This document shows, one piece after another, positions 7,734 through 16,897 of a DNA stretch of 64,000 bases. The translations under genes and the position numbers were made by a program. How positions within the stretch are numbered: the first letter of the stretch is position 1; each line of letters starts with the position of its first letter. Below the pieces are notes generated by a model. The model saw only the letters and a list, made by a program, of their open reading frames with translations. It made no database searches and was not told the DNA's origin. This DNA comes from Cryobacterium sp. N22 (lineage in GTDB: Bacteria; Actinomycetota; Actinomycetes; Actinomycetales; Microbacteriaceae): positions 1-64,000 of the forward strand of contig NZ_PJJP01000038.1 in NCBI RefSeq assembly GCF_002929555.1. Direction: 5' to 3'.

Positions 7734-10700
7734 CGCGGGTCTCCTTCCGCTGGGGTGCTGCCGGCGCCGGACGGCTGGGTGATCGGGGACGTTTCCGGGC
7801 CGTTGCCGGGCGCGGGCGCCTCGGCGGGGGTCCACTCCGACGACGCGTCGAAGCCGATGGCGTCCCCCGCGTCGCTGGAGGCGTTGCCGAGCGGCGGCAC
7901 CGAGGAGTGGTCGTCGTCGTCTGCGTCACCGGGTTCGTCGAGTTCGCTCTGCCGGTCGATTTCGCTGCCGAGGCTGCGGAGGATGTCGAGGACCAGGCCG
8001 ATGACCACGAGGTACACGCCGATGTCGAAGATGCTGGAGGTGCCGAAGGAGAGGTGGCCGAGCACCGGCAGGTCGGCCTCGAAGTACGCCGACTCCAGCG
8101 GGATCCCGGTGACGAACAGCGATCCCACGGCCGTGCCGACGGCGAGCACCACGCCCAGCCCCAGGATCTTGCCCGGGTCGATGGGGGCGGCTTCGCCCAG
8201 TTCGTACCGGCCGCCGGCCAGGTACCTGGCCACCAGGGCCAGGCCGGCCAGCAGACCGCCGGCGAAGCCGCCGCCGGGCAGGTTGTGGCCGGCGAAGAGC
8301 AGGTAGATCGACACGATGATGGCCGGGTGGAACAGCAGTCGCACCAGCACCTCGATGATGATCGACCGATTCTCGGCCGACTGGGTGCGGCCGCCGAGCA
8401 GCCAGGACTGGCGGGTCACGGCGTGGCCGGCGGAGCTGGCGTGCGGGTCGGCCACGACGCGGCGGCGGTTCTTCGGCTCTCGGCGCTTGCGGGACTCACG
8501 GAGCCTGGGAATTTCTGCGCTGCGGCCGGAGACGAACAGCAGGCTGGCGACACCGGTGGCCACCACGATCAGCACCGAGATCTCACCCATGGTGTCCCAG
8601 GCGCGGATGTCGACGAGCATCACGTTGACGATGTTGTTACCGTGGCCCTCCTCGACGGCCAGCCTGGGCAGCTCCGCGGCGATGCTCTGCGCCTGGCGGG
8701 CGCCCAGGGAGATGACGGCGATGGTGCCCATCACGAGGCCGACGAGGGAGCCGATGATCGCCCGCCGGCGACGGTGCATCGGCCGGTTGTGCTGGGCGAT
8801 GCGGCTGGGCAGTCGGCGCAGCACGAGCACGAACACCACGAGGGTGATCGATTCGACGAGCGCCTGGGTGAGCGCCAGGTCCGGGGCTCCGTGGAAGGCG
8901 AACAGGGCGACCATGCCGTAGCCGGTGACTCCGGCCAGCAGCACCGCGGTCATCCGCTGCCCGACCTTGGCGGCCATCACGGTGGCGATGATCATGACCA
9001 GGCCGATGATCACCTGCGCCGGGTAGTCCCAGAGCACGACGGTGTCTGGCCAGGTGCGGTTGACGAAGGAGGCCGCGCCCAGCGCGAGCACGAACACCAC
9101 CAGGATGGTGGCCAGGTACTGCGGCAGGCCGCCCTTCTGGGCGAGGTGGGTGGTGCGGGCGGCGATCTTGTCGATGAAGCGCACGGTGTGGCCGTAGCCG
9201 TGACCGGCGTCCACCCACGCGGGAACGGCGGCCTGCCAGCGGGCCACCCGCCTGCGTTGGGCGAAGATGACCAGGCCCAGCAGCACCACGATCGTGCTGA
9301 GCAGCAGGGCCGGTTCGAACCCGTGCCAGAGCGCCAGGTGGTAGTCGCCGCCGCCGGGGACGGTGTCGGCGTACGCGGCCAGCATCGGGTCGAGCAGCAT
9401 CACGAACGGGCCCAGCAGCACGGTGGCGACCGAGAGGATGCCGGGCGCCAGGGCGAAATCCCACCGGCTGGCGTGCAGGGGGGTGTCGCTGATCACCGGG
9501 CGGGTGCCGAACGCGCCCCAGAAGAATTTGGCGCTGTACGCGACGGTGAGCACCGAACCGAGCGCGGTGCCGGCCAGGGCGATCCAGCCCCAGCCGTCGC
9601 CGTCCAGGCCGGCCTCGAGGAACGCGGTGAACACCGATTCCTTGGCGACGAAGCCGAGTAGCGGCGGTAGGCCGGCCATGGACGCGACGGCGATCAGGGC
9701 GATGGCGGCGAGCGCCGGTTCGCGGCGACCGATGCCGGAGAGCTTGCGCCAGTCGCGGGTGCCGGCGCGGTGGTCGATGATGCCCACCACCAGGAACAGG
9801 GTGGCTTTGTACAGCGCGTGGGCGAGCAGCAGGGTCACCCCGGCGAGTGCGGCGTCGCGGGTGCCGAAGCCGACGACGACCATGAGGAAGCCGAGTTGGC
9901 TGACGGTGCCGTAGGCGAGCATCAGCTTGATGTCGTGTTGGCGCAGCGACCGCCAGGCGCCCACGAGCATGGTCCAGATGCCGATGGTCACCAGCACCGG
10001 CAGCCAGCCCGGCGAGTCCGCGTAGCCGGGCGCGAACCGGGCCGTGAGGTAGATGCCGGCCTTCACCATCGCGGCGGCGTGCAGGTACGCGCTCACCGGG
10101 GTGGGCGCGGCCATCGCGGCCGGCAGCCAGAAGTGGAACGGGATCAGCGCCGACTTCGACAGGGCGCCGACCAGGATCAGCAGCACCGCCCAGATCGCGA
10201 CGGGGCTGCCGGTGGGCTCGGCGACGATCGCCGCCAGGGACGTGGTACCGGCGTCGACGGAGATCATCACAACACCGATAAGCATCACCAGGCCGCCGAA
10301 CGTGGTCACCAGCAGCGCCTGCAGGGCGGCACCACGGCTCTCCCGTTTGGTCGTGTAATGCCCGATCAGCAGGTAGGAGAGCACGCTGGTGATCTCCCAG
10401 AACATGAACATCACCAGGATGTCGTCGGCGGTGACGAGACCGTACATGGTGCCGGCGAAGGCGAGCAGCAGCGCGGCGAAGCGGCCCAGGCTGGGCTCGT
10501 CGGCGTCGAAGTAGCGAGCGCAGTAGATGAGCACCAGGGCGCCGATACCGGTGACAACGAGGGCGAGCAGCCAGGCGAGCGCATCCACCCGGAACGACAG
10601 GCTGATGCCCAGCTGCGGGATCCACGGCAGGCTCTCGGTGACCGCGCCGCCGCCGGTGATCACGCCGGTCTGGGTGAGGGTGTAGCCGAACGCCGCGGTC

Positions 10701-10801
10701 GGCAGGATGGCCACGACGTAAAAGACGCGCAGCCCCATCAGTCGCGTGAGCGTGGGAGTGAGAACGGAAACAAGCAGGAAGGCCAGGAGGATTGTCGCCA
10801 T
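7730..10801 (-). CDS. mrpA: Na+/H+ antiporter subunit MrpA fused to MrpB
   Basis: First gene of the Mrp operon, which expels Na+ in exchange for H+ and supports pH and salt tolerance. The 1023 residues comprise a NuoL-like proton-channel region (residues about 1-600, with SKSALIPFHFWLPAAMAAPTPV and KLMLAYGTVSQLGF), the MrpA C-terminal membrane region, a charged Arg-rich linker, and a complete MrpB-like domain near residues 830-960 (YLLFAGHNLPGGGFAGGLL). No separate mrpB exists, so the fusion replaces it. The protein ends in an acidic Ser/Pro-rich tail like that of MrpC. I chose the ATG at 10801, preceded by GGGAGG; an upstream in-frame extension has no membrane-protein character. Confidence 0.95.
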   Translation of the reverse strand: MATILLAFLLVSVLTPTLTRLMGLRVFYVVAILPTAAFGYTLTQTGVITGGGAVTESLPWIPQLGISLSFRVDALAWLLALVVTGIGALVLIYCARYFDADEPSLGRFAALLLAFAGTMYGLVTADDILVMFMFWEITSVLSYLLIGHYTTKRESRGAALQALLVTTFGGLVMLIGVVMISVDAGTTSLAAIVAEPTGSPVAIWAVLLILVGALSKSALIPFHFWLPAAMAAPTPVSAYLHAAAMVKAGIYLTARFAPGYADSPGWLPVLVTIGIWTMLVGAWRSLRQHDIKLMLAYGTVSQLGFLMVVVGFGTRDAALAGVTLLLAHALYKATLFLVVGIIDHRAGTRDWRKLSGIGRREPALAAIALIAVASMAGLPPLLGFVAKESVFTAFLEAGLDGDGWGWIALAGTALGSVLTVAYSAKFFWGAFGTRPVISDTPLHASRWDFALAPGILSVATVLLGPFVMLLDPMLAAYADTVPGGGDYHLALWHGFEPALLLSTIVVLLGLVIFAQRRRVARWQAAVPAWVDAGHGYGHTVRFIDKIAARTTHLAQKGGLPQYLATILVVFVLALGAASFVNRTWPDTVVLWDYPAQVIIGLVMIIATVMAAKVGQRMTAVLLAGVTGYGMVALFAFHGAPDLALTQALVESITLVVFVLVLRRLPSRIAQHNRPMHRRRRAIIGSLVGLVMGTIAVISLGARQAQSIAAELPRLAVEEGHGNNIVNVMLVDIRAWDTMGEISVLIVVATGVASLLFVSGRSAEIPRLRESRKRREPKNRRRVVADPHASSAGHAVTRQSWLLGGRTQSAENRSIIIEVLVRLLFHPAIIVSIYLLFAGHNLPGGGFAGGLLAGLALVARYLAGGRYELGEAAPIDPGKILGLGVVLAVGTAVGSLFVTGIPLESAYFEADLPVLGHLSFGTSSIFDIGVYLVVIGLVLDILRSLGSEIDRQSELDEPGDADDDDHSSVPPLGNASSDAGDAIGFDASSEWTPAEAPAPGNGPETSPITQPSGAGSTPAEGDPR

Positions 10802-10824
10802 GGGGCCTCCCGGCTCTCTGTAAA

Positions 10825-10853
10825 AGAGTGTCGTCTCTACGGTCAGAGTGTCG
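10825..10853. promoter_or_regulatory. Two direct repeats between mrpA and the AnsP-like gene
   Basis: AGAGTGTCG occurs at 10825-10833 and again at 10845-10853, a 20-bp period, i.e. two helical turns. They lie 24-52 bp upstream of the mrpA start in the divergent spacer and could be a regulator-binding site for either gene. No regulator is encoded next to them. Confidence 0.4.
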
Positions 10854-10934
10854 CTTTCCAGTGTATAGGAGCGGGTCTTTCGACCCTGACCGCTGAGCAT
10901 CCGTCGACTAGTGTTGCCGCAACCCCCAGATCGG

Positions 10935-12482
10935 ATGCTCCACGTGACCACTCGCACCACCGGGCCTGACCGGCCCGAGAACTCGCCCGCACGCAGCAGC
11001 GCCACACCGCACCGCTCCGGTCACGAGGAAACCCCGCTCGAGCACATCGACGACGCCCTGAGCGTGCACGAGGATGCGGGCCTGCACAAGGGCCTCAAGG
11101 CGCGGCACGTGCAGATGATCGCGATCGGCGGCGCCATCGGCACTGGCCTGTTCCTCGGCGCCGGCGGCCGGCTGGCCATCGCAGGTCCCGCCCTGGTGTT
11201 CGTGTACGCCATCTGCGGTTTTTTCGCGTTCCTGATCCTGCGGGCGCTCGGCGAGCTGGTGCTGCACCGGCCCACATCCGGCTCGTTCGTGTCGTATGCG
11301 CGGGAGTTCTTCGGCGAGAAGACCGCGTTCGTGACCGGCTGGCTGTACTGGCTCAACTGGGTGATGACCGCGATCGTGGATGTGACCGCGGTAGCGCTGT
11401 ACATGAACTTCTTCGGCAAGTACTGGGCTCCGTTCGGCGACGTTCCGCAGTGGCTGTTCGCGCTGCTCGCCCTCGCCGTGGTGCTGGGCCTGAACCTGCT
11501 CTCGGTGAAGGTGTTCGGTGAGCTGGAGTTCTGGTTCGCGCTGATCAAGGTGGTCGCGATCGTGGTGTTCCTGATCGTGGGCACCTGGATGGTCATCATC
11601 GGCACCCCGGTTGAGGGCGCGACCGTGGGCTTCTCGCTGATCGCCGACAACGGCGGCTGGCTGCCCAACGGTCTGCTCGCGTCGGTGCTCGTGGTGCAGG
11701 GCGTGGTCTTCGCCTACGCCTCGATCGAGCTGATCGGCACCGCCGCCGGCGAGACCGAGAACCCTGAGAAGGTGATGCCCAAGGCCATCAACACGGTGAT
11801 CGTGCGCATCGCGGTCTTCTACGTCGGGTCGGTCCTGCTGCTCTCGCTGTTGTTGCCGTACACGGCATATGAAGCCGGCGTGAGCCCGTTCGTCACCTTC
11901 TTCGGCTCGATCGGTGTCGAGGGCGTCGACGTGATCATGAACCTCGTCGTGCTCACGGCGGCGCTGTCGTCGCTGAACGCGGGCCTGTATTCCACGGGCC
12001 GCATCCTCCGGTCGATGTCGCTGGCCGGGTCGGCACCCCGGTTCGCCGACAAGGTGAGCCGCAACGGGGTGCCGTTCGGCGGCATCCTGCTCACCGGGGT
12101 CGTGACTCTGCTCGGCGTGGGCCTGAACGCCCTCGTGCCCGACGAGGCGTTCGAGATCGTGCTGAACATGGCCGCAATCGGCATCATCAGCGCGTGGGGC
12201 ATGATCGTGCTCTGCCAGCTGCGGCTGCAGGCCTGGGCGAAGGCGGGCATCCTCACCCGGCCGGCGTTCCGGATGCCCGGCGCCCCGTTCACGGGATACC
12301 TCACGCTGGCGTTCCTCGCGACCGTGCTCGTGCTGATGGCGTTCGACTGGCCGGTCGGCACGCTCACCATCAGCTCGCTCGGCCTCATCATCCCGGCGCT
12401 GATCCTGGGCTGGTTCGCCTGCCGCGGCCGGATCCTGGAGATCGCGGCCGCCCGGCCGCCGTTGCCCGTCACCAAGCGCTAG
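10935..12482 (+). CDS. ansP: Amino-acid permease, AnsP-like (APC superfamily)
   Basis: A 515-residue inner-membrane permease with 12 predicted helices, of the amino-acid transporter (AAT) family. Seen: the first-helix motif [19 protein letters not shown], then [21 protein letters not shown] and the helix-6/7 region [18 protein letters not shown]. These resemble mycobacterial/enteric asparagine permease AnsP more than other members, but the substrate is an inference. A hydrophilic N-terminus of about 60 residues precedes helix 1. The start is uncertain: ATG at 10935 was chosen because the upstream GTG (10911) coincides with a -10-like TAGTGT. It is monocistronic and divergent from mrpA. Confidence 0.87.
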   Translation: MLHVTTRTTGPDRPENSPARSSATPHRSGHEETPLEHIDDALSVHEDAGLHKGLKARHVQMIAIGGAIGTGLFLGAGGRLAIAGPALVFVYAICGFFAFLILRALGELVLHRPTSGSFVSYAREFFGEKTAFVTGWLYWLNWVMTAIVDVTAVALYMNFFGKYWAPFGDVPQWLFALLALAVVLGLNLLSVKVFGELEFWFALIKVVAIVVFLIVGTWMVIIGTPVEGATVGFSLIADNGGWLPNGLLASVLVVQGVVFAYASIELIGTAAGETENPEKVMPKAINTVIVRIAVFYVGSVLLLSLLLPYTAYEAGVSPFVTFFGSIGVEGVDVIMNLVVLTAALSSLNAGLYSTGRILRSMSLAGSAPRFADKVSRNGVPFGGILLTGVVTLLGVGLNALVPDEAFEIVLNMAAIGIISAWGMIVLCQLRLQAWAKAGILTRPAFRMPGAPFTGYLTLAFLATVLVLMAFDWPVGTLTISSLGLIIPALILGWFACRGRILEIAAARPPLPVTKR

Positions 12483-12500
12483 TGGAGCCCGCCTCTCTAG

Positions 12501-12562
12501 CTGTTGCCCGTGCGGACAATTGCGCCCGGCGCACCGGGCACAATTGTCCGCTGCGGCAACAG
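12501..12562. repeat. Imperfect palindrome, family 3 (GCGGACAATTG), copy a
   Basis: CTGTTGCC ... GGCAACAG form the outer arms, GCGGACAATTG ... CAATTGTCCGC the middle arms, and GCCCGG ... CCGGGC the inner hairpin. It lies between the convergent ends of the AnsP-like gene and an MFS gene. Related copies are at 20168-20233 and 61834-61891. Confidence 0.85.
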
Positions 12563-12578
12563 TTGGCGCCGGCGCGGG

Positions 12579-13847
12579 TCAGGCGCGGCGGCGGCGGATG
12601 ACGATGTCGCTGAAGAGAACCAGGGCCAGGGCCAGCAGGATGATGGCCACGTACACGAACGGCACCGTGCCCAGCCCCACCCGGTCCAGCAGGAATGCTC
12701 CCACGAACGCGCCCAGGCCGATGCCGATGTTGAACGCGGTGGTGTACACGGCGCTGGCGGTGTCGCGGATGCGCACCGACGCCGTGTGCAGCAGTCGGGT
12801 CTGCAGCAGCGGCGGGAACGAGCCGAACGCGAGGCCCCAGACCAGGAACGCGGCGATCGCCACGGGCAGCACCTCGGTGGACAGCGCCAGCACGCTCACG
12901 CTGACGGCGGTCACCGCCAGGCCGAGCACCAGGCCCAGCTGCGGGCGCTTGCTGAACACCACCCCGCTGATGAACAGGCCGATCGCCCCGGCGATGCCGT
13001 AGGCGAAGAGCAGGGGCGCCACGGCGTCGCTGCCCACGCCGAGGGTGTCGCTGAGGAACGGGGCGATGTAGGTGTAGAAGGTGTAGTGCCCGATCATGGT
13101 CAGCGCCGTGATCACGCAGACCAGCGCGACGGCGCCGATCGTGGCGTCCCGCGGCAGCTTGGCGGGCAGGGTGACCGTGCCGGTGGCCGTGGTCACGGGC
13201 TGCGCCGGCCTGGCGTTGTAGTGGTCGACCTTGGGCAGGAACTTCCAGATCACGACGGCGCCCACGAGCATCAGCCCGGCGAGCACCACGAACGAGAGCC
13301 GCCAGCCCAGCAGGTGGCCGAGGAAGGTGCCCAGCGGCACCCCGAAGACGAACGCCAGCGTGCCGCCGGCGATGGTGATCGAGACGGCCCTGGCGATCTG
13401 GTCCTTGGGCACGAGGTGCGCGGAGTACGCGCCGACGACACCCCAGAACAGGCCGTGCGCGAGCCCGCCGATCACCCGCGAGATCACGACGAAGGTGTAG
13501 TCGGGGGCGATCGCGGTGAGCACGTTGCTCAGTGCGAAGACCACCAGGACCATGAGGATGAGGCCATGCCGGGGCATCCGGCGGGTCAGCAGCGCCAACG
13601 GGGTGCTGGTGATCACCACGGTGAAGGCGAACCAGGACACGAGCAGCCCGACCTCGGACTGGCTCACGCCCAGCGAGTTGCTCATCTCCGGCAGCAGGCC
13701 GGTGGGCAGCATCTCCGAGGTGACCGAGAGGAACACGGCGGCGGAGAGGGCGATCAGGCCGATCCAGGGGAACGGTCCGGTGGGGGCCTTTTCGTTCGGA
13801 CCGGGAGTGCCGGTTGAGGGCAGCGTGATGGGCGCGGTGAATGACAT
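12579..13847 (-). CDS. MFS transporter, DHA1 drug/sugar-efflux type
   Basis: A 422-residue inner-membrane protein with 12 predicted helices in two halves separated by a cytoplasmic loop near residues 215-240. SVTSEMLPTGLLPEMS in helix 1 and the loop 2-3 motif LTRRMPRHGLIL are characteristic of the AraJ/YdhP/PbuE-like branch of DHA1 exporters, in which members export sugars, purines or drugs. Motif C-like GVPLGTFLG appears in helix 5. The substrate is not predictable. No Shine-Dalgarno sequence is obvious before the ATG at 13847. It is not in an operon. Confidence 0.87.
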   Translation of the reverse strand: MSFTAPITLPSTGTPGPNEKAPTGPFPWIGLIALSAAVFLSVTSEMLPTGLLPEMSNSLGVSQSEVGLLVSWFAFTVVITSTPLALLTRRMPRHGLILMVLVVFALSNVLTAIAPDYTFVVISRVIGGLAHGLFWGVVGAYSAHLVPKDQIARAVSITIAGGTLAFVFGVPLGTFLGHLLGWRLSFVVLAGLMLVGAVVIWKFLPKVDHYNARPAQPVTTATGTVTLPAKLPRDATIGAVALVCVITALTMIGHYTFYTYIAPFLSDTLGVGSDAVAPLLFAYGIAGAIGLFISGVVFSKRPQLGLVLGLAVTAVSVSVLALSTEVLPVAIAAFLVWGLAFGSFPPLLQTRLLHTASVRIRDTASAVYTTAFNIGIGLGAFVGAFLLDRVGLGTVPFVYVAIILLALALVLFSDIVIRRRRA

Positions 13848-14074
13848 GGGTGCTGTGGCTCACAGACAGGATGCCGCTTGCCCGAGGCCAACGGCTGTCA
13901 CGGCTGGCTGCGCGGGGTTGTTCAAGCGGTGCGCGCCGACGTGCGCGCCCGGGGCCGGTGAGATTCCGCCGACCGTCAGCCAGCTTAGCCGAGTGAGTCC
14001 GAAAGCAACAGGTTCACGCGGCGCAGCCGGCCGGCCGGCGGGCCCCCGATGCCGGCCTGCGCCGGCGGGCCGGG

Positions 14075-14080
14075 TAATCT
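14075..14080 (+). promoter_or_regulatory. -10 element, leaderless promoter of purU
   Basis: TAATCT, six bases (GGTCCG), then the ATG at 14087; no ribosome-binding site is present in the gap. Confidence 0.6.
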
Positions 14081-14086
14081 GGTCCG

Positions 14087-14962
14087 ATGAACCCCAGTCT
14101 TCCGGCGCCCGTGCACCATCACCACCTGGTCGTCACCCTCGTCTGCCCCGACCAGCCCGGCATCGTGCACGCCGTCAGCGGCGCGATCGTTCAGGCCCGC
14201 GGCAACATCACCGAGAGCCAGCAGTTCTCCAGCGCCGACACCGGCCGGTTCTTCATCCGCCTGCAGGTGGAGTCCCCCGCGAACCGCGACGAACTGCAGG
14301 CCGCGCTCGCGCCGATCGTCGAGCGGTACGCCATGGCATCCGTCATCGACGTCGTCGGCCGGCCGTTGCGCACCCTGGTGCTGGCCTCCACCGCCGGGCA
14401 CTGCGTCAACGACCTGCTCTTCCGCCAGCGTGGCGGCCAGCTGGCCGTCGAGGTGCCGCTGGTGCTCAGCAACCACGGCACCCTGCGTGACCTGGTCGGG
14501 TTCTACGGCGTGCCGTTCGAGTCGCTGCCGATCACGGATGCGGCCAGCAAGGCCGCGTTCGAGGCGCGGGTGGTCGCGGCCGTCGAGGCGAACGACATCG
14601 AGCTGGTGGTGCTGGCCCGGTACATGCAGATCCTCTCCCCCGAGCTCTGCGCGTACCTCGAGGGCCGCGCGATCAACATCCACCACTCGTTCCTGCCCGG
14701 CTTCAAGGGTGCCAACCCGTACAAGCAGGCGCACGCCCGCGGCGTGAAGCTCATCGGCGCCACCGCCCACTTCGTCACCAGCGACCTGGACGAGGGTCCG
14801 ATCATCGAGCAGAACGTGGTGCGCGTGGATCACTCCCGCACCCCCGGCGAGCTCGTCGCGATCGGCCAGGACGAGGAGAGCCGCACGCTCACCCAGGCTG
14901 TGAAGTGGTTCGCCGAGAACCGGGTGCTTCTCGACGGCGCCCGCACCATCATCTTCAAGTAG
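14087..14962 (+). CDS. purU: Formyltetrahydrofolate deformylase
   Basis: PurU hydrolyses 10-formyl-THF to formate and THF, so it balances the folate pool and can feed formate to other steps. The 291 residues show an N-terminal ACT domain (about 12-90, LVCPDQPGIVHAVSGAIV) and a formyltransferase-like domain. Seen: NIHHSFLPGFKGANPY with the catalytic Asn and His, and GATAHFVTSDLDEGPII with the catalytic Asp. The usual SKxDHCLxDLL segment reads STAGHCVNDLLF here, which keeps the His-Cys-x-x-DLL core. PurN at 32272-32868 shares the fold but lacks ACT. Its promoter predicts a leaderless mRNA; the DUF2568 gene follows after 21 bp but has its own -10-like element. Confidence 0.96.
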   Translation: MNPSLPAPVHHHHLVVTLVCPDQPGIVHAVSGAIVQARGNITESQQFSSADTGRFFIRLQVESPANRDELQAALAPIVERYAMASVIDVVGRPLRTLVLASTAGHCVNDLLFRQRGGQLAVEVPLVLSNHGTLRDLVGFYGVPFESLPITDAASKAAFEARVVAAVEANDIELVVLARYMQILSPELCAYLEGRAINIHHSFLPGFKGANPYKQAHARGVKLIGATAHFVTSDLDEGPIIEQNVVRVDHSRTPGELVAIGQDEESRTLTQAVKWFAENRVLLDGARTIIFK

Positions 14963-14971
14963 CCCGGTCGG

Positions 14972-14977
14972 TAGGAT
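14972..14977 (+). promoter_or_regulatory. -10 element, leaderless promoter of the DUF2568 gene
   Basis: TAGGAT, six bases (TGGCGG), then the GTG at 14984. It lies only ten bases after the purU stop codon. Confidence 0.5.
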
Positions 14978-14983
14978 TGGCGG

Positions 14984-15343
14984 GTGAACGACACCCGCCC
15001 CACCCCGACCATCGGCGCCAACGACATCCTGCGCTTTGTGCTTGAACTGTTCGCCTTCGTGACCCTGGCGCTCTGGGGGTTCCTGGCCTGGCCGCTGCCG
15101 TGGCCGGGCATCCTGGTGGGCATCCTCGCGCCGGCCTTCGCGATCCTGGTCTGGGCGTTGTTCCGCTCACCCAAGGCCGTGTTCCGGCTCGACCCGTTCG
15201 GCAAGGCGATCGTGGAGATCTTCGTGTTCGGCGCCGCGGCGCTGGCCTGGTGGGACCTGGGCCAGCCGATCGTGGCCGGCGTCTTCGCCGTCGTCGCCAC
15301 CGTCAACGGCGTCATCTCCGGCCGCAAGGAACTCGGCGCCTGA
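14984..15343 (+). CDS. YrdB/DUF2568 family small membrane protein
   Basis: A 119-residue protein with four predicted membrane helices. NDILRFVLELFAFVTLALWGF at the first helix and DPFGKAIVEIFVFGAAALAWW at the third fit the DUF2568 (YrdB) family, which has no known function. The GTG start at 14984 is supported by the -10-like TAGGAT six bases before it. It lies just downstream of purU and may also be read from the purU transcript. Confidence 0.82.
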   Translation: MNDTRPTPTIGANDILRFVLELFAFVTLALWGFLAWPLPWPGILVGILAPAFAILVWALFRSPKAVFRLDPFGKAIVEIFVFGAAALAWWDLGQPIVAGVFAVVATVNGVISGRKELGA

Positions 15344-15346
15344 GCC

Positions 15347-15739
15347 CTACTGCATCAGGCCGATGATGGCGCCCATCACGGTGAAGGACACCACGTTGTA
15401 CGACCCGTTGATGACGAACAGCAGCGGGCTTCGTCGTTCGAACAGGTAGTTCACACCGAAGGCGGCGGCCACGAAGGTCGCACCGGTGGCGAATCCGGCG
15501 AACACACCGAAGGCCGCCCCGTTCGAGCCGATGAACGCGGCCAGGCTGATCGCCATCATCACCGCCAGGATTGCCGACCCGATGAAGACCCGCGCGGTTC
15601 CGTGCGCCAGCTGCGCGTCGGTGACACCGGCCGCGCGTTGCCAGGGACGGGCGAACAGCACCGAGTACCAGAGCCCGCCGATGACGAACGACGAGAGTGC
15701 GGCCAGCGCGATCGCCAGCCAGTTGAATGACACGTCCAT
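15347..15739 (-). CDS. DUF1761 family small membrane protein
   Basis: A 130-residue protein with four predicted membrane helices. The opening NWLAIALAALSSFVIGGLWYSVLFARPW, given here in parts (NWLAIALAA, IGGLWYSVLF), is typical of DUF1761, a family of unknown function. GGGAG six bases before the ATG at 15739 supports the start. Its stop is three bases from that of the DUF2568 gene on the other strand, so the two converge almost end to end. Confidence 0.85.
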   Translation of the reverse strand: MDVSFNWLAIALAALSSFVIGGLWYSVLFARPWQRAAGVTDAQLAHGTARVFIGSAILAVMMAISLAAFIGSNGAAFGVFAGFATGATFVAAAFGVNYLFERRSPLLFVINGSYNVVSFTVMGAIIGLMQ

Positions 15740-15794
15740 GACTGCTCCCGGGATGCCTGGTCCCGGCGTCTCCGGGACACTGTCACGCTAACCC

Positions 15795-16670
15795 TCAGGG
15801 CACGGGGCGTCTTGTAGAAAATTCCGGCGCACCCGGCGACGGCACACCGTCCGGTTCGTCCAACGGCACGAAGGCGGCGTAGTCGGCGCCGAAGCGGGCA
15901 ACGATGTCGAGGTACCGGCTGGGCGAGAACCCCGTGAACGCCCGGAAGACCCTGATGAAGTGCGGCTGGTCGTAGTACCCGGAGGTGGCCACCAGGTCGG
16001 CCCAGCTGGGCATCGGCCCCTGCAACGGCAGCGCCTGAATGAACTGGCGGAACCGCACGATGTCGGCGTAGACCTTGGGAGTGACCCCGCACCAGGACCT
16101 GAAGTCGTCGATCAGGCGGTGGTGGCTGAGCCCGGCGGCCGCCGCGATCACCGGCATCGGCGCATCCGGGTTCTGGTGGATGCCGGCCCAGGCCCGCACC
16201 ACCGGCGGCGGCGCCGAGCCGGGCCGCCGCTGGGCGCGCAGGTGGTCGATCAGCAGCGCCACCGCCGCCTCGGGGTCGGGGGCCCGCCGCGCGGCCTCCC
16301 GCAGCGTGTCGGTGTCACCGAGCAGCCCCTGGCTCTCGCGCACGGTGCCGGTCAGGTCGGCGGCGGGCAGCTCGAGAAACCTCGCGGCGGCGAACGGCGC
16401 CAGCTCGGCGGCGACGTGCCGGATCGCCGGCGGGCTCTGGGTCATCAGGAACCGCGGCTGCAGCCCGGACAGGAAGCCCGCGCCGAGCGTGCGCGCCGCC
16501 CCGGTCTGCAGGTCGAACAACCGATACGGGTCGGACAGGTTGAGGATCAGGTGCAGGGCGGGTTGCGGGAAGATGCGCTCGTAGCGCTGCTCGACGGGCT
16601 GCTCGAGGTACCACAGCCGCAGCACCTCCGGCGCCAGATCGGCCGGCACGGGCACCTCGAGGTAGGCCAT
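15795..16670 (-). CDS. AraC-family transcriptional regulator
   Basis: This 291-residue protein has an N-terminal ligand-type domain (about 1-150, resembling DUF6597) and a C-terminal double helix-turn-helix of the AraC/XylS type (about 165-270; AAAAGLSHHRLIDDFRSWCGVTPKVYADIVRF in the first half, shown in part as AAAAGLSHHRLIDDF, and ATSGYYDQPHFIRVFRAFTGFSPSRY in the second, shown in part as YYDQPHFIRVFRAFTG). It should act as a dimer on DNA, with unknown ligand. No obvious target operon is adjacent; the DUF1761 gene is on the same strand downstream. TACGGT six bases before the ATG suggests a leaderless mRNA. The C-terminal Pro-rich tail is disordered. Confidence 0.9.
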   Translation of the reverse strand: MAYLEVPVPADLAPEVLRLWYLEQPVEQRYERIFPQPALHLILNLSDPYRLFDLQTGAARTLGAGFLSGLQPRFLMTQSPPAIRHVAAELAPFAAARFLELPAADLTGTVRESQGLLGDTDTLREAARRAPDPEAAVALLIDHLRAQRRPGSAPPPVVRAWAGIHQNPDAPMPVIAAAAGLSHHRLIDDFRSWCGVTPKVYADIVRFRQFIQALPLQGPMPSWADLVATSGYYDQPHFIRVFRAFTGFSPSRYLDIVARFGADYAAFVPLDEPDGVPSPGAPEFSTRRPVP

Positions 16671-16676
16671 GCCCCC

Positions 16677-16682
16677 ACCGTA
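16677..16682 (-). promoter_or_regulatory. -10 element, leaderless promoter of the AraC-type gene
   Basis: TACGGT, then GGGGGC, then the ATG at 16670. The G-run in the gap is not a useful ribosome-binding site because it would touch the start codon. Confidence 0.45.
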
Positions 16683-16750
16683 GGACCGACCGCGGCCGAG
16701 GACTACCCGCACACCAGGCGCGCGTCGCAAGGCACCGGCCTGCCGGTGCC

Positions 16751-16881
16751 GAGACGACACTTCGAGCCCGTGGCGCGACCCGCGACGGGCCCCAACCGCC
16801 TACTCGCCACAGATGCCTGTCGCGAGATGACACTTGAGGCCCGTCCAGGGCCGCCCAACGGGCCCCAACTGCCCACTCGCC
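16751..16881. repeat. Tandem pair of imperfect palindromes, family 5 (CTTGAGGCCCGT)
   Basis: Two direct units, 16751-16808 and 16824-16881, each start GAGAYGACACTT and end in GGGCCCCAAC, YGCCYACTCGCC; the period is 73 bp. Within each unit GCCCGT pairs with ACGGGC, and the flanks pair imperfectly (GCGAG...ACTCGC). The same family occurs, again as a pair, at 28934-29065. No gene lies in this 227-bp gap. Confidence 0.75.
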
Positions 16882-16897
16882 AAACGACGCGGGCGGC

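Noticed and set aside
8637..10625. 662-codon frame inside mrpA
   Set aside because: A frame-shifted shadow of the MrpA gene with Arg/His/Pro-rich composition.
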